The notes under the pieces: generated by a model
The model's input: only the letters and a program-made list of their open reading frames with translations
Databases searched by the model: none
Told to the model about the DNA's origin: nothing
Shown here: positions 7,854 through 15,587 of the stretch, one piece after another
Layout: each line of letters begins with the position of its first letter
Numbering within the stretch: position 1 is the first letter of the stretch
Assembly: GCA_002423425.1 (NCBI GenBank)
Contig: DIWC01000053.1
Location: forward strand, 14,891 to 65,351
Length of the DNA stretch: 50,461 bases
Direction: 5' to 3'
Source of the DNA: Peptococcaceae bacterium UBA6116
Lineage (GTDB): Bacteria; Bacillota; Desulfitobacteriia; Desulfitobacteriales; Syntrophobotulaceae
Program-made: the position numbers and the translations under genes

Positions 7854-8623
7854 CAAATACAGCTGTTCATATCAATAATCTGTCGGTGTATTACGGACAA
7901 ACACCGGCGCTTACAGGTGTTTGCCTTGATGTGGCCGATGGCGACTATCTGGGAATCATCGGACCAAACGGCGGCGGAAAGTCCACACTGCTCAAGGCCA
8001 TTCTGGGACTAGTCCCCGTGTCCGAAGGAACCGTGCAAATCTATGGAAAAAGCCCTGGAAAAAGCAGAGCATTGGTGGGATATGTTCCGCAATTTGCCGC
8101 TATGGACAGAAGGTTTCCCATTACGCTGCTTGAGGTTGTTTTAACCGGACGCTTGAAGCAGGGCCTGACTCCTTTCAGATTTACCGCGAAAGATAAAGAG
8201 ATTGCCCATGAACTTCTGGAAAGAGTCGGAATCGGGAGCTTGGCTAACCGTCAGATTGCGAAGCTTTCTGGCGGGGAATTCCAGAAAATGCTTATTGCCA
8301 GGGCGCTTGCCGTAAATCCCAGGCTTTTGCTTTTGGACGAACCGACCGCCAGCGTGGATGCTGTCTCCCGTGATCAGATCTATGGCTTACTTGCGGAACT
8401 AAACCAAAATATGACGATTATCCTTGTCACCCATGACCTGCTTGCTATTTCCTCGCAGGTTCACAGGCTTGCTTGTCTCAACGGCAGGCTTGTTTATCAC
8501 GGAGAACCGGAGCTTACCGGGAATATTGTCAATAATCTCTACGGTTGCCCGGTTGATCTTATTGCTCACGGAGTGCCGCACAGGGTGCTTAAAGAGCACG
8601 GGGAGGGGAATCAAATTGATTAA
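7850..8623 (+). CDS. znuC: Zinc/manganese-type ABC transporter ATPase
   Basis: The 257-residue ATPase powers the ZnuACB-type importer. It has Walker A GPNGGGKST, Q-loop YVPQFAAMD, signature LSGGEFQK, Walker B LLLLDEPTASVD and switch His VTHD. The GTG start at 7850 overlaps the znuA stop by four bases, so translation is probably coupled. The next gene, znuB, starts inside its 3' end. Confidence 0.94.
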   Translation: MTNTAVHINNLSVYYGQTPALTGVCLDVADGDYLGIIGPNGGGKSTLLKAILGLVPVSEGTVQIYGKSPGKSRALVGYVPQFAAMDRRFPITLLEVVLTGRLKQGLTPFRFTAKDKEIAHELLERVGIGSLANRQIAKLSGGEFQKMLIARALAVNPRLLLLDEPTASVDAVSRDQIYGLLAELNQNMTIILVTHDLLAISSQVHRLACLNGRLVYHGEPELTGNIVNNLYGCPVDLIAHGVPHRVLKEHGEGNQID

Positions 8624-9464
8624 GGCACTTTTTGAATACCAGTTTTTGCAGAATGCATTTTTCGCGGGAATTCTGGCCAGCGTAGTTTGCGGCATTATTG
8701 GAGTCATTATCGTTGAGAAAAAGCTGGTCATGATGAGCGGGGGTATTGCCCATACCTCGTATGGAGGAGTGGGGCTGGGATATCTGATGGGCTTCGAACC
8801 GATCATTGGCGCTTTCTTGTTTGCCATTTGCGCAGCCCTGGGAATAGGATATATCAAAAGAAAAGGCGGCGCACGTTCCGACGTTGTCATTGGCTTGTTT
8901 TGGTCGCTCGGAATGGCTTTAGGCATTCTTTTTATCGCCCTTATGCCCGGATATCCTCCCGACTTAAGTTCTTATCTTTTCGGCAGTATTCTTTCGGTGA
9001 CAAAGTCCGATCTTTACCTAATGATCAGCATAACACTGATCGTGATACTTGTGATTGTTTCTTTATATAGCTATTGGAAAGCATATCTTTTTGATGAGGA
9101 ATTTGCTCTCATCATCGGCCTCAAAACCGCTTTTATGGAATATTTGCTTTTGGTTCTCGTGGCAATGACCGTGGTCGTATTAATCCGGGTGGTTGGAATC
9201 ATCCTTGTGCTGGCCTTACTTACAGCTCCGGCCGCAACGGCGGGGATGTTGACCTCCAACCTAAAAAACCGTATGCTGTATGCCATTTTGTTTGGCATTG
9301 TTTTTTGTTTGGCGGGACTGTGGATTTCCTATGCGCTGAATATTGCCTCAGGGGCGGCTATAGTATTTATAGCGGTAATGTGTTATTTTTTATTTTATAT
9401 AGTGCACACTTTTTTCTTAAAATTAAACAGAAAAAGCATTGCTGCGGCAACCGGAAAATCTTAA
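8616..9464 (+). CDS. znuB: Zinc/manganese-type ABC transporter permease
   Basis: A 282-residue polytopic protein of the ZnuB/TroC family with about eight hydrophobic segments; typical text includes LASVVCGIIGVIIVEKK, GGIAHTSYGGVGLG, LFWSLGMALGILFIAL and GIILVLALLTAPAATAG. The frame is open further upstream (to 8424), but that part overlaps znuC and lacks family sequence. I place the start at TTG 8616, with the very strong site GGGGAGGGG at 8601-8609, overlapping znuC by eight bases. Confidence 0.92.
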   Translation: MIKALFEYQFLQNAFFAGILASVVCGIIGVIIVEKKLVMMSGGIAHTSYGGVGLGYLMGFEPIIGAFLFAICAALGIGYIKRKGGARSDVVIGLFWSLGMALGILFIALMPGYPPDLSSYLFGSILSVTKSDLYLMISITLIVILVIVSLYSYWKAYLFDEEFALIIGLKTAFMEYLLLVLVAMTVVVLIRVVGIILVLALLTAPAATAGMLTSNLKNRMLYAILFGIVFCLAGLWISYALNIASGAAIVFIAVMCYFLFYIVHTFFLKLNRKSIAAATGKS

Positions 9465-9483
9465 CAATTAGGCAGAGGGGATC

Positions 9484-9927
9484 ATGACGAAAAATACGGA
9501 GTTTGGGGATGACTTAAAGCGAAGCGGGCTCAAGAACACCAAGCAGCGCACCGCTATTCTTGAGATTCTGGAACAAAACGATCAGCCTATGGCAGCCGAG
9601 CAGGTTTTTCTTGAATTGAAGAATAAGGACATGCCGGTGAATCTGTCTACGGTTTACAGGAACTTGGAGACTTTAACCGATAGAAACCTGGCAACAAAGC
9701 TGAACATCACAGGAGAAAACAGAATGCTGTTTGAATACAACCAAAAGGTGCACAGACATCACCTGGTTTGCCTCGGGTGCAAAAGAATTCTGACGATCAA
9801 CTGTTGTCCGCTGAATGATTATGAGAAGTCCCTGGCTAAAGAAACAAATTATTCGATTGCCGGGCACAAATTGGATGTTTATGGCTACTGCCCTGAATGC
9901 CGTCAGAAGAGCAGGGGAGGAAAATGA
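9484..9927 (+). CDS. Fur-family metalloregulator (Zur/PerR-like)
   Basis: The 147-residue cytoplasmic repressor has the Fur winged helix (KQRTAILEIL, NLSTVYRNLETL) at residues 1-85 and a dimer/metal domain with KVHRHHLVCLGCKR (regulatory His cluster and first CxxC) and YCPECRQ (second CxxC), the structural zinc site. Placement straight after znuB, with a good ribosome site (GGCAGAGGGG), argues for a Zur-type sensor of the znu operon; Fur or PerR specificity is not excluded. The 14-5-14 repeat at 6926 is the likely target. Confidence 0.9.
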   Translation: MTKNTEFGDDLKRSGLKNTKQRTAILEILEQNDQPMAAEQVFLELKNKDMPVNLSTVYRNLETLTDRNLATKLNITGENRMLFEYNQKVHRHHLVCLGCKRILTINCCPLNDYEKSLAKETNYSIAGHKLDVYGYCPECRQKSRGGK

Positions 9928-9980
9928 TGAAGGATTACGTTTTCCAATACGATGAGGAAAGTCTGGAAAAACGGAGTTGA
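9924..9980 (+). CDS. 18-residue mini-ORF coupled to fur (leader peptide or gene remnant)
   Basis: An ATG overlaps the Fur stop (ATGA) with a strong site GGGGAGG just upstream and opens an 18-codon frame reading MMKDYVFQYDEESLEKRS. Its stop lies five bases before the DUF134 start. It may be a translated leader that couples fur to DUF134, or the N-terminal stub of a lost gene. No homology is claimed. Confidence 0.4.
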   Translation: MMKDYVFQYDEESLEKRS

Positions 9981-9984
9981 TAGA

Positions 9985-10461
9985 ATGGTAAGACCAACTA
10001 AATGGAGAAAAATTGAGAATATCCCGGGCATTTCTTATTTTATCCCATCGGAAAAAACTTCCGGAGAGCTTACGGAGAATATATTGAAGCTTGAAGAGCT
10101 GGAGGCCATACGCCTGAAAGACCTTGAGGGACTTGAGCAGGAAGAATGTGCCGAAAAAATGGAGGTATCCCGTCCGACCTTTCAGCGCATCCTTTTATCG
10201 GCAAGAGAAAAAGTTGCCGACAGCCTGGTAAACGGGAAAATTATTCACATCGGGGGTGGTAATTTTACTCAAAATATCTGTCCGGTAAGATGTGTGGATT
10301 GCGGCAAGGAATGGTTGGAAAGCTACGAAAATCTGGAATCTATTAAGAATGGAGAATATTCATGCCCTGCCTGCGGTTCTGCGAAAGTTACCTGCGAACA
10401 GACCGGTAGAGGAAAGTTTTGCCGGAGAAACTGCCGGCGGCATGGTAGAAATAATGAGTGA
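9985..10461 (+). CDS. DUF134 (UPF0251) HTH protein with Cys-rich tail, copy 1
   Basis: The 158-residue protein starts at ATG 9985 (GGAG at 9973-9976) with the DUF134 opening MVRPTKWRKI. Residues about 35-90 form a sigma-70-region-4-like HTH (LEELEAIRLKDLEGLEQEECAEKM, cited as LEELEAIRLKDLEG; SRPTFQRILLSAREKVA). The family segment LVNGKIIHIGGG follows, then a zinc- or FeS-ligand-rich tail with CPVRCVDCG, CPACGS and CRRNCRRHG. DUF134 proteins are predicted DNA-binding proteins of unknown function. It is the last gene of the znu-fur unit; a second copy lies at 13084. Confidence 0.88.
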   Translation: MVRPTKWRKIENIPGISYFIPSEKTSGELTENILKLEELEAIRLKDLEGLEQEECAEKMEVSRPTFQRILLSAREKVADSLVNGKIIHIGGGNFTQNICPVRCVDCGKEWLESYENLESIKNGEYSCPACGSAKVTCEQTGRGKFCRRNCRRHGRNNE

Positions 10462-10478
10462 AAAGTGAAAAAAATATG

Positions 10479-10519
10479 AAACAGAGTTAAAAGGAGTTTA
10501 CTTTTGGCTCTGTTTTTTT
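10479..10519 (+). terminator. Rho-independent terminator after DUF134 copy 1
   Basis: AACAGAG (10479-10485) pairs with CTCTGTT (10509-10515); the inner bases TTAAAAG and CTTTTGG extend the stem. Seven T bases follow. It closes the znuA-to-DUF134 operon. Confidence 0.75.
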
Positions 10520-10538
10520 ATGCTTAAAAAAATGGTTA

Positions 10539-10567
10539 TTGACATATGTTCTTAATAAATATACAAT
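10539..10567 (+). promoter_or_regulatory. Sigma-A promoter with TTGACATATGT element, upstream of the MBL gene
   Basis: TTGACA (10539-10544), 17 bases, TACAAT (10562-10567). The first 13 bases TTGACATATGTTC are identical to those of the znuA promoter and differ by one base from those at 13001. Confidence 0.85.
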
Positions 10568-10654
10568 GGATATTGGGCGCAGGGATGCGGCAGCTTATCA
10601 AGCACGGAGAAAAGATGTCGGTAAGAGTTAAACGATAAAAAGAAGGTTGAACAG

Positions 10655-11485
10655 ATGATCATAAAAGCATTGGTAGAAAACACATCGGGTTCTGAAGAGT
10701 TCAAGAGTGAACATGGACTCTGCTTGTACATTGAGACCCTAAATCATAAATTCCTGTTTGATTTGGGGGCAAGTTCTTTGTTTGCAGAAAATGCTAAAAA
10801 GTTGGGGGTTGATATTTCAGAGGTTGACTTGGTTGTAATATCCCACGGCCATGATGACCACGGGGGTGGGCTTAAAACTTTTCTGAATGTAAACTCCAAG
10901 GCAAAGATATATGTAAACCGGCAAGCATTTGCTAAGCACTATGCGAACAGACCGGGCGGGAAAAAAGCCAATATTGGTCTGGATGAAAGTCTGGTGCAGA
11001 GTGGTCGTTTCATTTTTGCCGGAGAACATCTCATTATCGATGAAGAACTCGAATTATTTTCCAATATTAAAGGCAAAAAGCTTATTCCTTCAGGCAATCA
11101 GGATCTATTAATGGAGTCGGGTGGTTTGCTGGTGCAGGACGATTTTAGTCACGAGCAGAACCTGATTATCAGCGAAGGTGGGAAAACATTGCTGATAGCA
11201 GGATGCGCTCATAACGGAATCGTAAATATTATTGATCATATGATCGAGATAAAACATAGTCCTCCGCACTATGTTATCGGAGGCTTTCATTTATACAACC
11301 GTTCGGCAGACAAGTATGAAGATCCGGTCTTAATCAATCTAATAGGGTTATACCTCAAGGATACAGGTTCATTTTGCTATACTTGCCATTGTACTGGTAT
11401 TGAGCCCTATCAAAGATTAAAAGAAATCATGAAAGAAAAAATCAAATATTTATCTACAGGGAGCCGGTTAAAGATACTATCTTGA
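10655..11485 (+). CDS. MBL-fold metallo-hydrolase (COG1237-like)
   Basis: The 276-residue protein has the metallo-beta-lactamase fold: the motif SHGHDDHGGG supplies the HxHxDH metal site near residues 65-72, AGCAHNGIVNI and GGFHLYNR supply further His ligands, and CYTCHCTG near the end adds an unusual Cys/His pair. It resembles the COG1237 group, sometimes named after dihydropterin/ribofuranosylaminobenzene phosphate synthase; the real substrate is unknown. It has its own promoter at 10539. Members of this group commonly sit next to DUF134/NifX/MinD genes, as here. Confidence 0.85.
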   Translation: MIIKALVENTSGSEEFKSEHGLCLYIETLNHKFLFDLGASSLFAENAKKLGVDISEVDLVVISHGHDDHGGGLKTFLNVNSKAKIYVNRQAFAKHYANRPGGKKANIGLDESLVQSGRFIFAGEHLIIDEELELFSNIKGKKLIPSGNQDLLMESGGLLVQDDFSHEQNLIISEGGKTLLIAGCAHNGIVNIIDHMIEIKHSPPHYVIGGFHLYNRSADKYEDPVLINLIGLYLKDTGSFCYTCHCTGIEPYQRLKEIMKEKIKYLSTGSRLKILS

Positions 11486-11538
11486 AAGATTGGTATGCGA
11501 CCGGAATGATTGTGGATATCCTCCTTGCCCTAGATTAA
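11482..11538 (+). CDS. 18-codon frame overlapping the MBL stop (probable remnant)
   Basis: A TTG that overlaps the MBL stop codon opens a short frame reading LKDWYATGMIVDILLALD. It has no clear ribosome site of its own. It is protein-like, but is more likely a scrap than a gene. Confidence 0.25.
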   Translation: MKDWYATGMIVDILLALD

Positions 11539-11570
11539 ATCATTTTAGGGAGTTCATTGAGAGTTATTAA

Positions 11571-11729
11571 ATTGGTGAAGCCCGGATAAAACTAATTTAC
11601 ATAGGGAAAGAAGAATTAAAAGAACACGGCAGGAATTATATTGTCAGCAGAGAGGGGCGTTTTGGTAAAGTAGTCCGTGGCGGAAGAGTAAACAACGAAG
11701 ACGATGTCCGGCTTGTGACAGAACAGTAG
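11571..11729 (+). pseudogene. Startless protein remnant before metK
   Basis: After an in-frame stop (11568-11570) the frame is open for 52 codons with no ATG, GTG or TTG and reads KLIYIGKEELKEHGRNYIVS then RFGKVVRGGRVNNEDDVRL, ending in TAG. The sequence is protein-like but I do not recognise the family. It ends 15 bases before metK. Confidence 0.4.
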
Positions 11730-11744
11730 CGAAAGGAAAGAAAA

Positions 11745-12926
11745 ATGACAAACAAAGTATTTACATCGGAATCGGTGACGGAAGGGCATCCGGACAAATT
11801 GTGTGATCAAATATCGGATGCCGTTCTAGACAACATTTTAGAACAGGATAAAAAGGCACGGGTGGCTTGCGAGTGTGTGGCGACAACAGGGATGGTACTT
11901 GTGACGGGCGAGATAACGGCTTCGTGCTATGTTGATATCCCATCCATTGTGCGCCAAACAGTGCAAAATATAGGTTATGACAACCCTGAATATGGTTTTG
12001 ATTATAAGTCTTGTGCGGTACTTTCCGCTATTGATGAGCAAAGTTCCGACATTGCTATGGGGGTAGACCGTTCCTACGAATACAAGAAATTAGGCCAGGA
12101 TGAGGCGGATTATATCGGGGCAGGCGATCAGGGCATGATGTTCGGTTTTGCCTGTGATGAAACGCCGGAGCTGATGCCCGCTCCGATTTCTTTGGCCCAC
12201 AAGCTGGCGCAGCGATTGGCTTGGGTGCGCAAGAGCGGAGAGCTTGATTGGCTTCGGTCGGACGGCAAGACGCAGGTTACGGTTGGATACGGTGATAAAG
12301 GCGAGATTTTAGGGTGCACGGCGATTGTGGTATCAGCCCAGCATAACCCCGATGTTCCGGCAGCAACTCTGCGGGAAGCAATCATTGAAACAGTAATCAA
12401 GCCTGTCATACCGGAAAAGTATCTGGACAAGGATACCAAAATTTATGTCAATCCGACCGGACGTTTTGTAATCGGCGGGCCGGTGGGGGATTCGGGCCTT
12501 ACAGGACGTAAAATAATCGTGGATACCTATGGCGGTTATGCCAGCCACGGCGGAGGAGCATTTTCAGGCAAAGACCCGACAAAAGTCGACCGTTCGGCTG
12601 CGTATATGGCGCGACATATTGCGAAGAATATTGTTGCCGCAGGGCTGGCCAAACGCTGTCAGATAGAGGTAGCCTATGCGATAGGCGTTGCCAATCCGGT
12701 TTCGATACACGTAGATACGCAGGAGACCGGTAAATTTTCCGACCAAAGATTGGCGGATATAGTCAAGGAATGCTTTGATCTGCGACCGGCAAGAATAATC
12801 TCGTATCTTGATCTTCGCAAGCCGATTTATACTCAGACCGCCGCCTACGGCCATTTCGGACGGTCGGAACTGAATTTGTCATGGGAGCGTACGAACATGG
12901 TAGAGATATTAGAGCAGTATAAGTGA
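11745..12926 (+). CDS. metK: S-adenosylmethionine synthase
   Basis: The 393-residue cytoplasmic enzyme makes SAM from methionine and ATP and has standard length. Motifs: TEGHPDKLCDQISDAVLD (ATP and substrate His), GAGDQGMMFGFA, the P-loop-like GGGAFSGKDPTKVDRSAAY (cited as GGGAFSGKDPTKVD), and the C-terminal GHFGRSEL. A ribosome site GAAAGGAAAG precedes the ATG. No SAM riboswitch is visible in the 259 bases upstream, which hold only gene scraps. Its place beside the DUF134/MinD set instead of other methionine genes is notable. Confidence 0.97.
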   Translation: MTNKVFTSESVTEGHPDKLCDQISDAVLDNILEQDKKARVACECVATTGMVLVTGEITASCYVDIPSIVRQTVQNIGYDNPEYGFDYKSCAVLSAIDEQSSDIAMGVDRSYEYKKLGQDEADYIGAGDQGMMFGFACDETPELMPAPISLAHKLAQRLAWVRKSGELDWLRSDGKTQVTVGYGDKGEILGCTAIVVSAQHNPDVPAATLREAIIETVIKPVIPEKYLDKDTKIYVNPTGRFVIGGPVGDSGLTGRKIIVDTYGGYASHGGGAFSGKDPTKVDRSAAYMARHIAKNIVAAGLAKRCQIEVAYAIGVANPVSIHVDTQETGKFSDQRLADIVKECFDLRPARIISYLDLRKPIYTQTAAYGHFGRSELNLSWERTNMVEILEQYK

Positions 12927-12982
12927 AAAGACTGAATCTAAATTAAAAGACTTTCTGACATCAAATAAAGGTTGAGTTAATA

Positions 12983-13057
12983 AATAATGATGCATCATTA
13001 TTGACATATGTCCAAAATTAAGTATAATTAAATACATAAAGGACATATGTCAATAAT
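12983..13057 (+). promoter_or_regulatory. Promoter of the DUF134-NifX-MinD operon inside nested inverted repeats
   Basis: TTGACA (13001-13006), 16 bases, TATAAT (13023-13028). The 17 bases ATTATTGACATATGTCC (12997-13013) are repeated as an exact inverted copy (13041-13057), so the repeats flank the -10. A further perfect 20-bp palindrome, left half AATAATGATG and right half CATCATTATT (12983-13002), abuts the -35. The core GACATATGTC is itself palindromic. This is a dense repressor/activator target. Confidence 0.85.
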
Positions 13058-13083
13058 CGTTATTGCCGGGGGGAGGAAAAAAT

Positions 13084-13461
13084 ATGTCAAGACCAAAAAA
13101 ATGGAGAAGAGTATGCTGCTTGCCGGAAAGCAACCTTTTTGGTCCGCTTAATGCTGTCATCGATCAGGAGGATTTGGTCTTGATGCAGGTTGATGAGTAT
13201 GAAACCATACGTCTCATTGATTTACAGGGTTTTACGCAGGAAGAGTGTGCGGAACAAATGCACATTGCCCGTACTACTGTTCAACGTATTTATAACGATG
13301 CCCGGAAAAATCTTGCGGAATCTCTGGTCAACGGGAAAGTTCTGAGGATCGGAGGCGGAGATTACGAGCTTTGTGAAGGCCTGGAAAAAACCTGCCGTTG
13401 CGGGGGCTGCAACAGGCATCGCTGGGGAGGACTTTCGGAAGCCGACAATAAAGAAGACTAA
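13084..13461 (+). CDS. DUF134 (UPF0251) HTH protein, copy 2
   Basis: The 125-residue protein starts at ATG 13084, eight bases after the strong site GGGGGGAGG (an in-frame TTG at 13063 is upstream of that site). It opens SRPKKWRRVCCLPES and has the same HTH as copy 1 (VDEYETIRLIDLQGFTQEECAE, cited as DEYETIRLIDLQG; ARTTVQRIYNDARKNLAESL) and NGKVLRIGGGDYEL, then a short Cys tail CRCGGCNRH. It heads the NifX-MinD operon and lies beside nested palindromes, so autoregulation is likely (inference). Confidence 0.88.
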   Translation: MSRPKKWRRVCCLPESNLFGPLNAVIDQEDLVLMQVDEYETIRLIDLQGFTQEECAEQMHIARTTVQRIYNDARKNLAESLVNGKVLRIGGGDYELCEGLEKTCRCGGCNRHRWGGLSEADNKED

Positions 13462-13494
13462 ACGGTTTTAACTTAAAACACAGGGAGGATTATT

Positions 13495-13863
13495 ATGAAA
13501 ATCGTTATACCAGTAGACAACAATTCGATGGAAACCAACGTTTGTATTTCCTTCGGACGGGCTCCATACTTTCTTATTTACGATACCAAAACAGAAGAAA
13601 ACAGTTTTATGGATAACAGTGCCGCATCCAGTCAAGGGGGTGCAGGAATCAAAGCTGCACAAAGTATCGTAGACAGCAGAGCTGAAGCAATCCTTACCCC
13701 GCGCTGTGGGGACAATGCGGCGGAAGTAATTAAGGCGGCAGGGATAAAACTTTATAAAACGGTCAATGATTCGATCCAAGATAATATCAAAGCTTTTAAG
13801 GAAGGGAAATTGAATTTGCTGGATGACATTCATCCCGGCCTTCACCAGCATGGAGGGAAGTAA
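13495..13863 (+). CDS. NifX/NafY-type dinitrogenase iron-molybdenum cofactor domain protein
   Basis: A 122-residue single-domain protein of the NifX/NifB-C-terminal family, with MKIVIPVDNNSMETNVCISFGRAPYF, cited as MKIVIPVDNNSMETNV and FGRAPYFLIYD, and the closing AGIKLYKTVNDSIQDN. Family members bind metal-sulfur cofactors in transit; outside nitrogen fixers the cargo is unknown. No nitrogenase gene is in the window. It lies 33 bases after DUF134 copy 2 with an AGGGAGG site, and its stop touches the next gene's start. Confidence 0.88.
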   Translation: MKIVIPVDNNSMETNVCISFGRAPYFLIYDTKTEENSFMDNSAASSQGGAGIKAAQSIVDSRAEAILTPRCGDNAAEVIKAAGIKLYKTVNDSIQDNIKAFKEGKLNLLDDIHPGLHQHGGK

Positions 13864-14720
13864 TGAAAATCGCAGTATTAAGCGGCAAGGGAGGTACGGG
13901 AAAAACCCTTGTGTCTGTCAACCTGGCTGCAGCGGCACCGGCATCCGTTTATATCGATTGCGATGTAGAAGAGCCCAACGGCCATTTATTTTTTAAACCG
14001 CAGGACTTAAAAAATCAACGGGTAGTGGTAAAGATTCCGCAGGCTGACCAAAAGCTGTGCAATGGCTGCCGTACCTGTGTCGATTTCTGCAAATTTAACG
14101 CTTTGGCCTATATCAAAGATAAGCTGATTGTGTTCAATGAGGTCTGTCATTCCTGCGGAGGATGCCTGCTTTTCTGCCCGGAAAAGGCAATTTCGGAAAA
14201 AGAAAAGGAAATAGGCATAATCCAAAGCGGGATATCCGGAAATGTCCGGGTCGTGACCGGAATTTTAAATACAGGAGAAGCATCAGGTGTGCCAATTATT
14301 AAAAGGCTTTTGCAGGATATCCGCCAAGAAAGCGAAGCCGTTTTCATTGACTGTCCTCCTGGGAGTGCCTGTATTGTCATGGAGAGCATCAAAGATGCCG
14401 ACTACTGTATTCTGGTGGCAGAACCGACAATTTTTGGGGTTCATAATTTAGATATGGTTTACGAACTGGTAAGACTTTTTCATAAACCGCATGGCGTTCT
14501 CCTCAATAAATGCCTGGAAGAAGAAAACCCTGCCGAAGAGTTTTGCCGGAAAAACCAGATTAAAATTCTGGGGAAAATTCCGTTTGACCTGGAATTGGGA
14601 ACCATGAATTCCAATGGACAGATAGCCGTAAGACACCATCCTAAATATAAAGAGTTGTTCAGAAACTTATTGGATTTGGTGATAAAGGAGACCCGCCATG
14701 AAACAGCTTCTAATACTTAG
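13863..14720 (+). CDS. MinD/ParA-family ATPase with inserted 2[4Fe-4S] ferredoxin domain, A
   Basis: The 285-residue cytoplasmic protein has the deviant Walker A SGKGGTGKTLVSVN, then at residues about 60-105 two cluster motifs CNGCRTCVDFCKFNA and CHSCGGCLLFCPEKA, then the ATPase resumes with VFIDCPPGSACIV and LVAEPTIFG. This MinD-like COG1149 architecture is common in anaerobes and is thought to be linked to Fe-S or metallocofactor handling; no reaction is proven to my knowledge. The gene overlaps its paralogue by 23 bases. Confidence 0.92.
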   Translation: MKIAVLSGKGGTGKTLVSVNLAAAAPASVYIDCDVEEPNGHLFFKPQDLKNQRVVVKIPQADQKLCNGCRTCVDFCKFNALAYIKDKLIVFNEVCHSCGGCLLFCPEKAISEKEKEIGIIQSGISGNVRVVTGILNTGEASGVPIIKRLLQDIRQESEAVFIDCPPGSACIVMESIKDADYCILVAEPTIFGVHNLDMVYELVRLFHKPHGVLLNKCLEEENPAEEFCRKNQIKILGKIPFDLELGTMNSNGQIAVRHHPKYKELFRNLLDLVIKETRHETASNT

Positions 14721-15564
14721 CGGCAAGGGCGGTACCGGAAAAACAACGATTGCCGGTGCTTTTATTAAGATTGCCGAAGCTAAGGCTTATGCTGATTGTG
14801 ATGTGGATGCGCCTAATCTTCATCTGATAAGACATCACGTTTCACCCCCCAGACGATCTGATTATTATGGAATGGGGAAAGCTGTCATAGACGCAGATTC
14901 CTGCGTAAATTGCGGTCTATGCAGGCAAAACTGCCGCTTCGACGCTATTAGCGGAAGTGATGGAAAATATGCAATTGACGCTTATGCCTGTGAAGGCTGT
15001 GGAGTTTGTGAAGCAATTTGTCCTGCCGGGGCAATTTCGCTCAAACCTGCTATCGCTGGAGAGTTGATGATTTACAAAGACGATACTGTTTTTTCTACAG
15101 CCAAGCTCAAAATGGGCAGTGGTACTTCAGGCAAGCTGGTGACTGAAGTTAAAAAGCTGTTGACGCTGGAAGCTGTTGACGCTGATCTGGCCATTATTGA
15201 CGGCTCGCCTGGAATCGGCTGTCCGGTGATCGCTTCGCTCAGCGGGGTGGACATGGTTTTGATTGTAGCCGAACCATCCCTGTCAGGAATCAGTGATATG
15301 GAGAGAATTATCATAACTGCAGAAAAATTTCAGCTCAAGATTGGAGTTTGTATTAACAAGTATGATACCAACAAAGATCTTGCCCGGAAAATTGAAACAT
15401 TTTGCCAAGAGCGGGAGCTGCCTTTTGTAGGCAAAATTCCGTTTGATACTGCAGCCGTAAAAGCCATAAACAAGGGTCAAAGTATTGTCGATGCTGATTG
15501 TAACGCAGGGCGTGCGGCAACCAAAGTATTTTACAAAACAATACTTATACTAAACAAGCAATAA
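14698..15564 (+). CDS. MinD/ParA-family ATPase with inserted 2[4Fe-4S] ferredoxin domain, B
   Basis: A 288-residue paralogue of the preceding gene: LSGKGGTGKTTIAGAF (Walker A), CVNCGLCRQNCRFDA and CEGCGVCEAICPAGA (two [4Fe-4S] sites), IIDGSPGIGCPVIASL and IVAEPSLSGISD. The ATG overlaps the end of copy A (GGAG in front), so the two are made together, perhaps as a heterodimer. Ferredoxin and ATPase domains in one chain suggest ATP-gated electron or cluster transfer. Confidence 0.92.
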   Translation: MKQLLILSGKGGTGKTTIAGAFIKIAEAKAYADCDVDAPNLHLIRHHVSPPRRSDYYGMGKAVIDADSCVNCGLCRQNCRFDAISGSDGKYAIDAYACEGCGVCEAICPAGAISLKPAIAGELMIYKDDTVFSTAKLKMGSGTSGKLVTEVKKLLTLEAVDADLAIIDGSPGIGCPVIASLSGVDMVLIVAEPSLSGISDMERIIITAEKFQLKIGVCINKYDTNKDLARKIETFCQERELPFVGKIPFDTAAVKAINKGQSIVDADCNAGRAATKVFYKTILILNKQ

Positions 15565-15587
15565 AACAACAAGGAGAAGAAATCAAA

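Noticed and set aside
8424..8615. Upstream extension of the znuB frame
   Set aside because: It overlaps znuC, lacks family sequence, and a strong ribosome site lies directly before TTG 8616.
11486..11744. SAM riboswitch before metK
   Set aside because: No S-box pattern or terminator was found; the stretch is coding debris.
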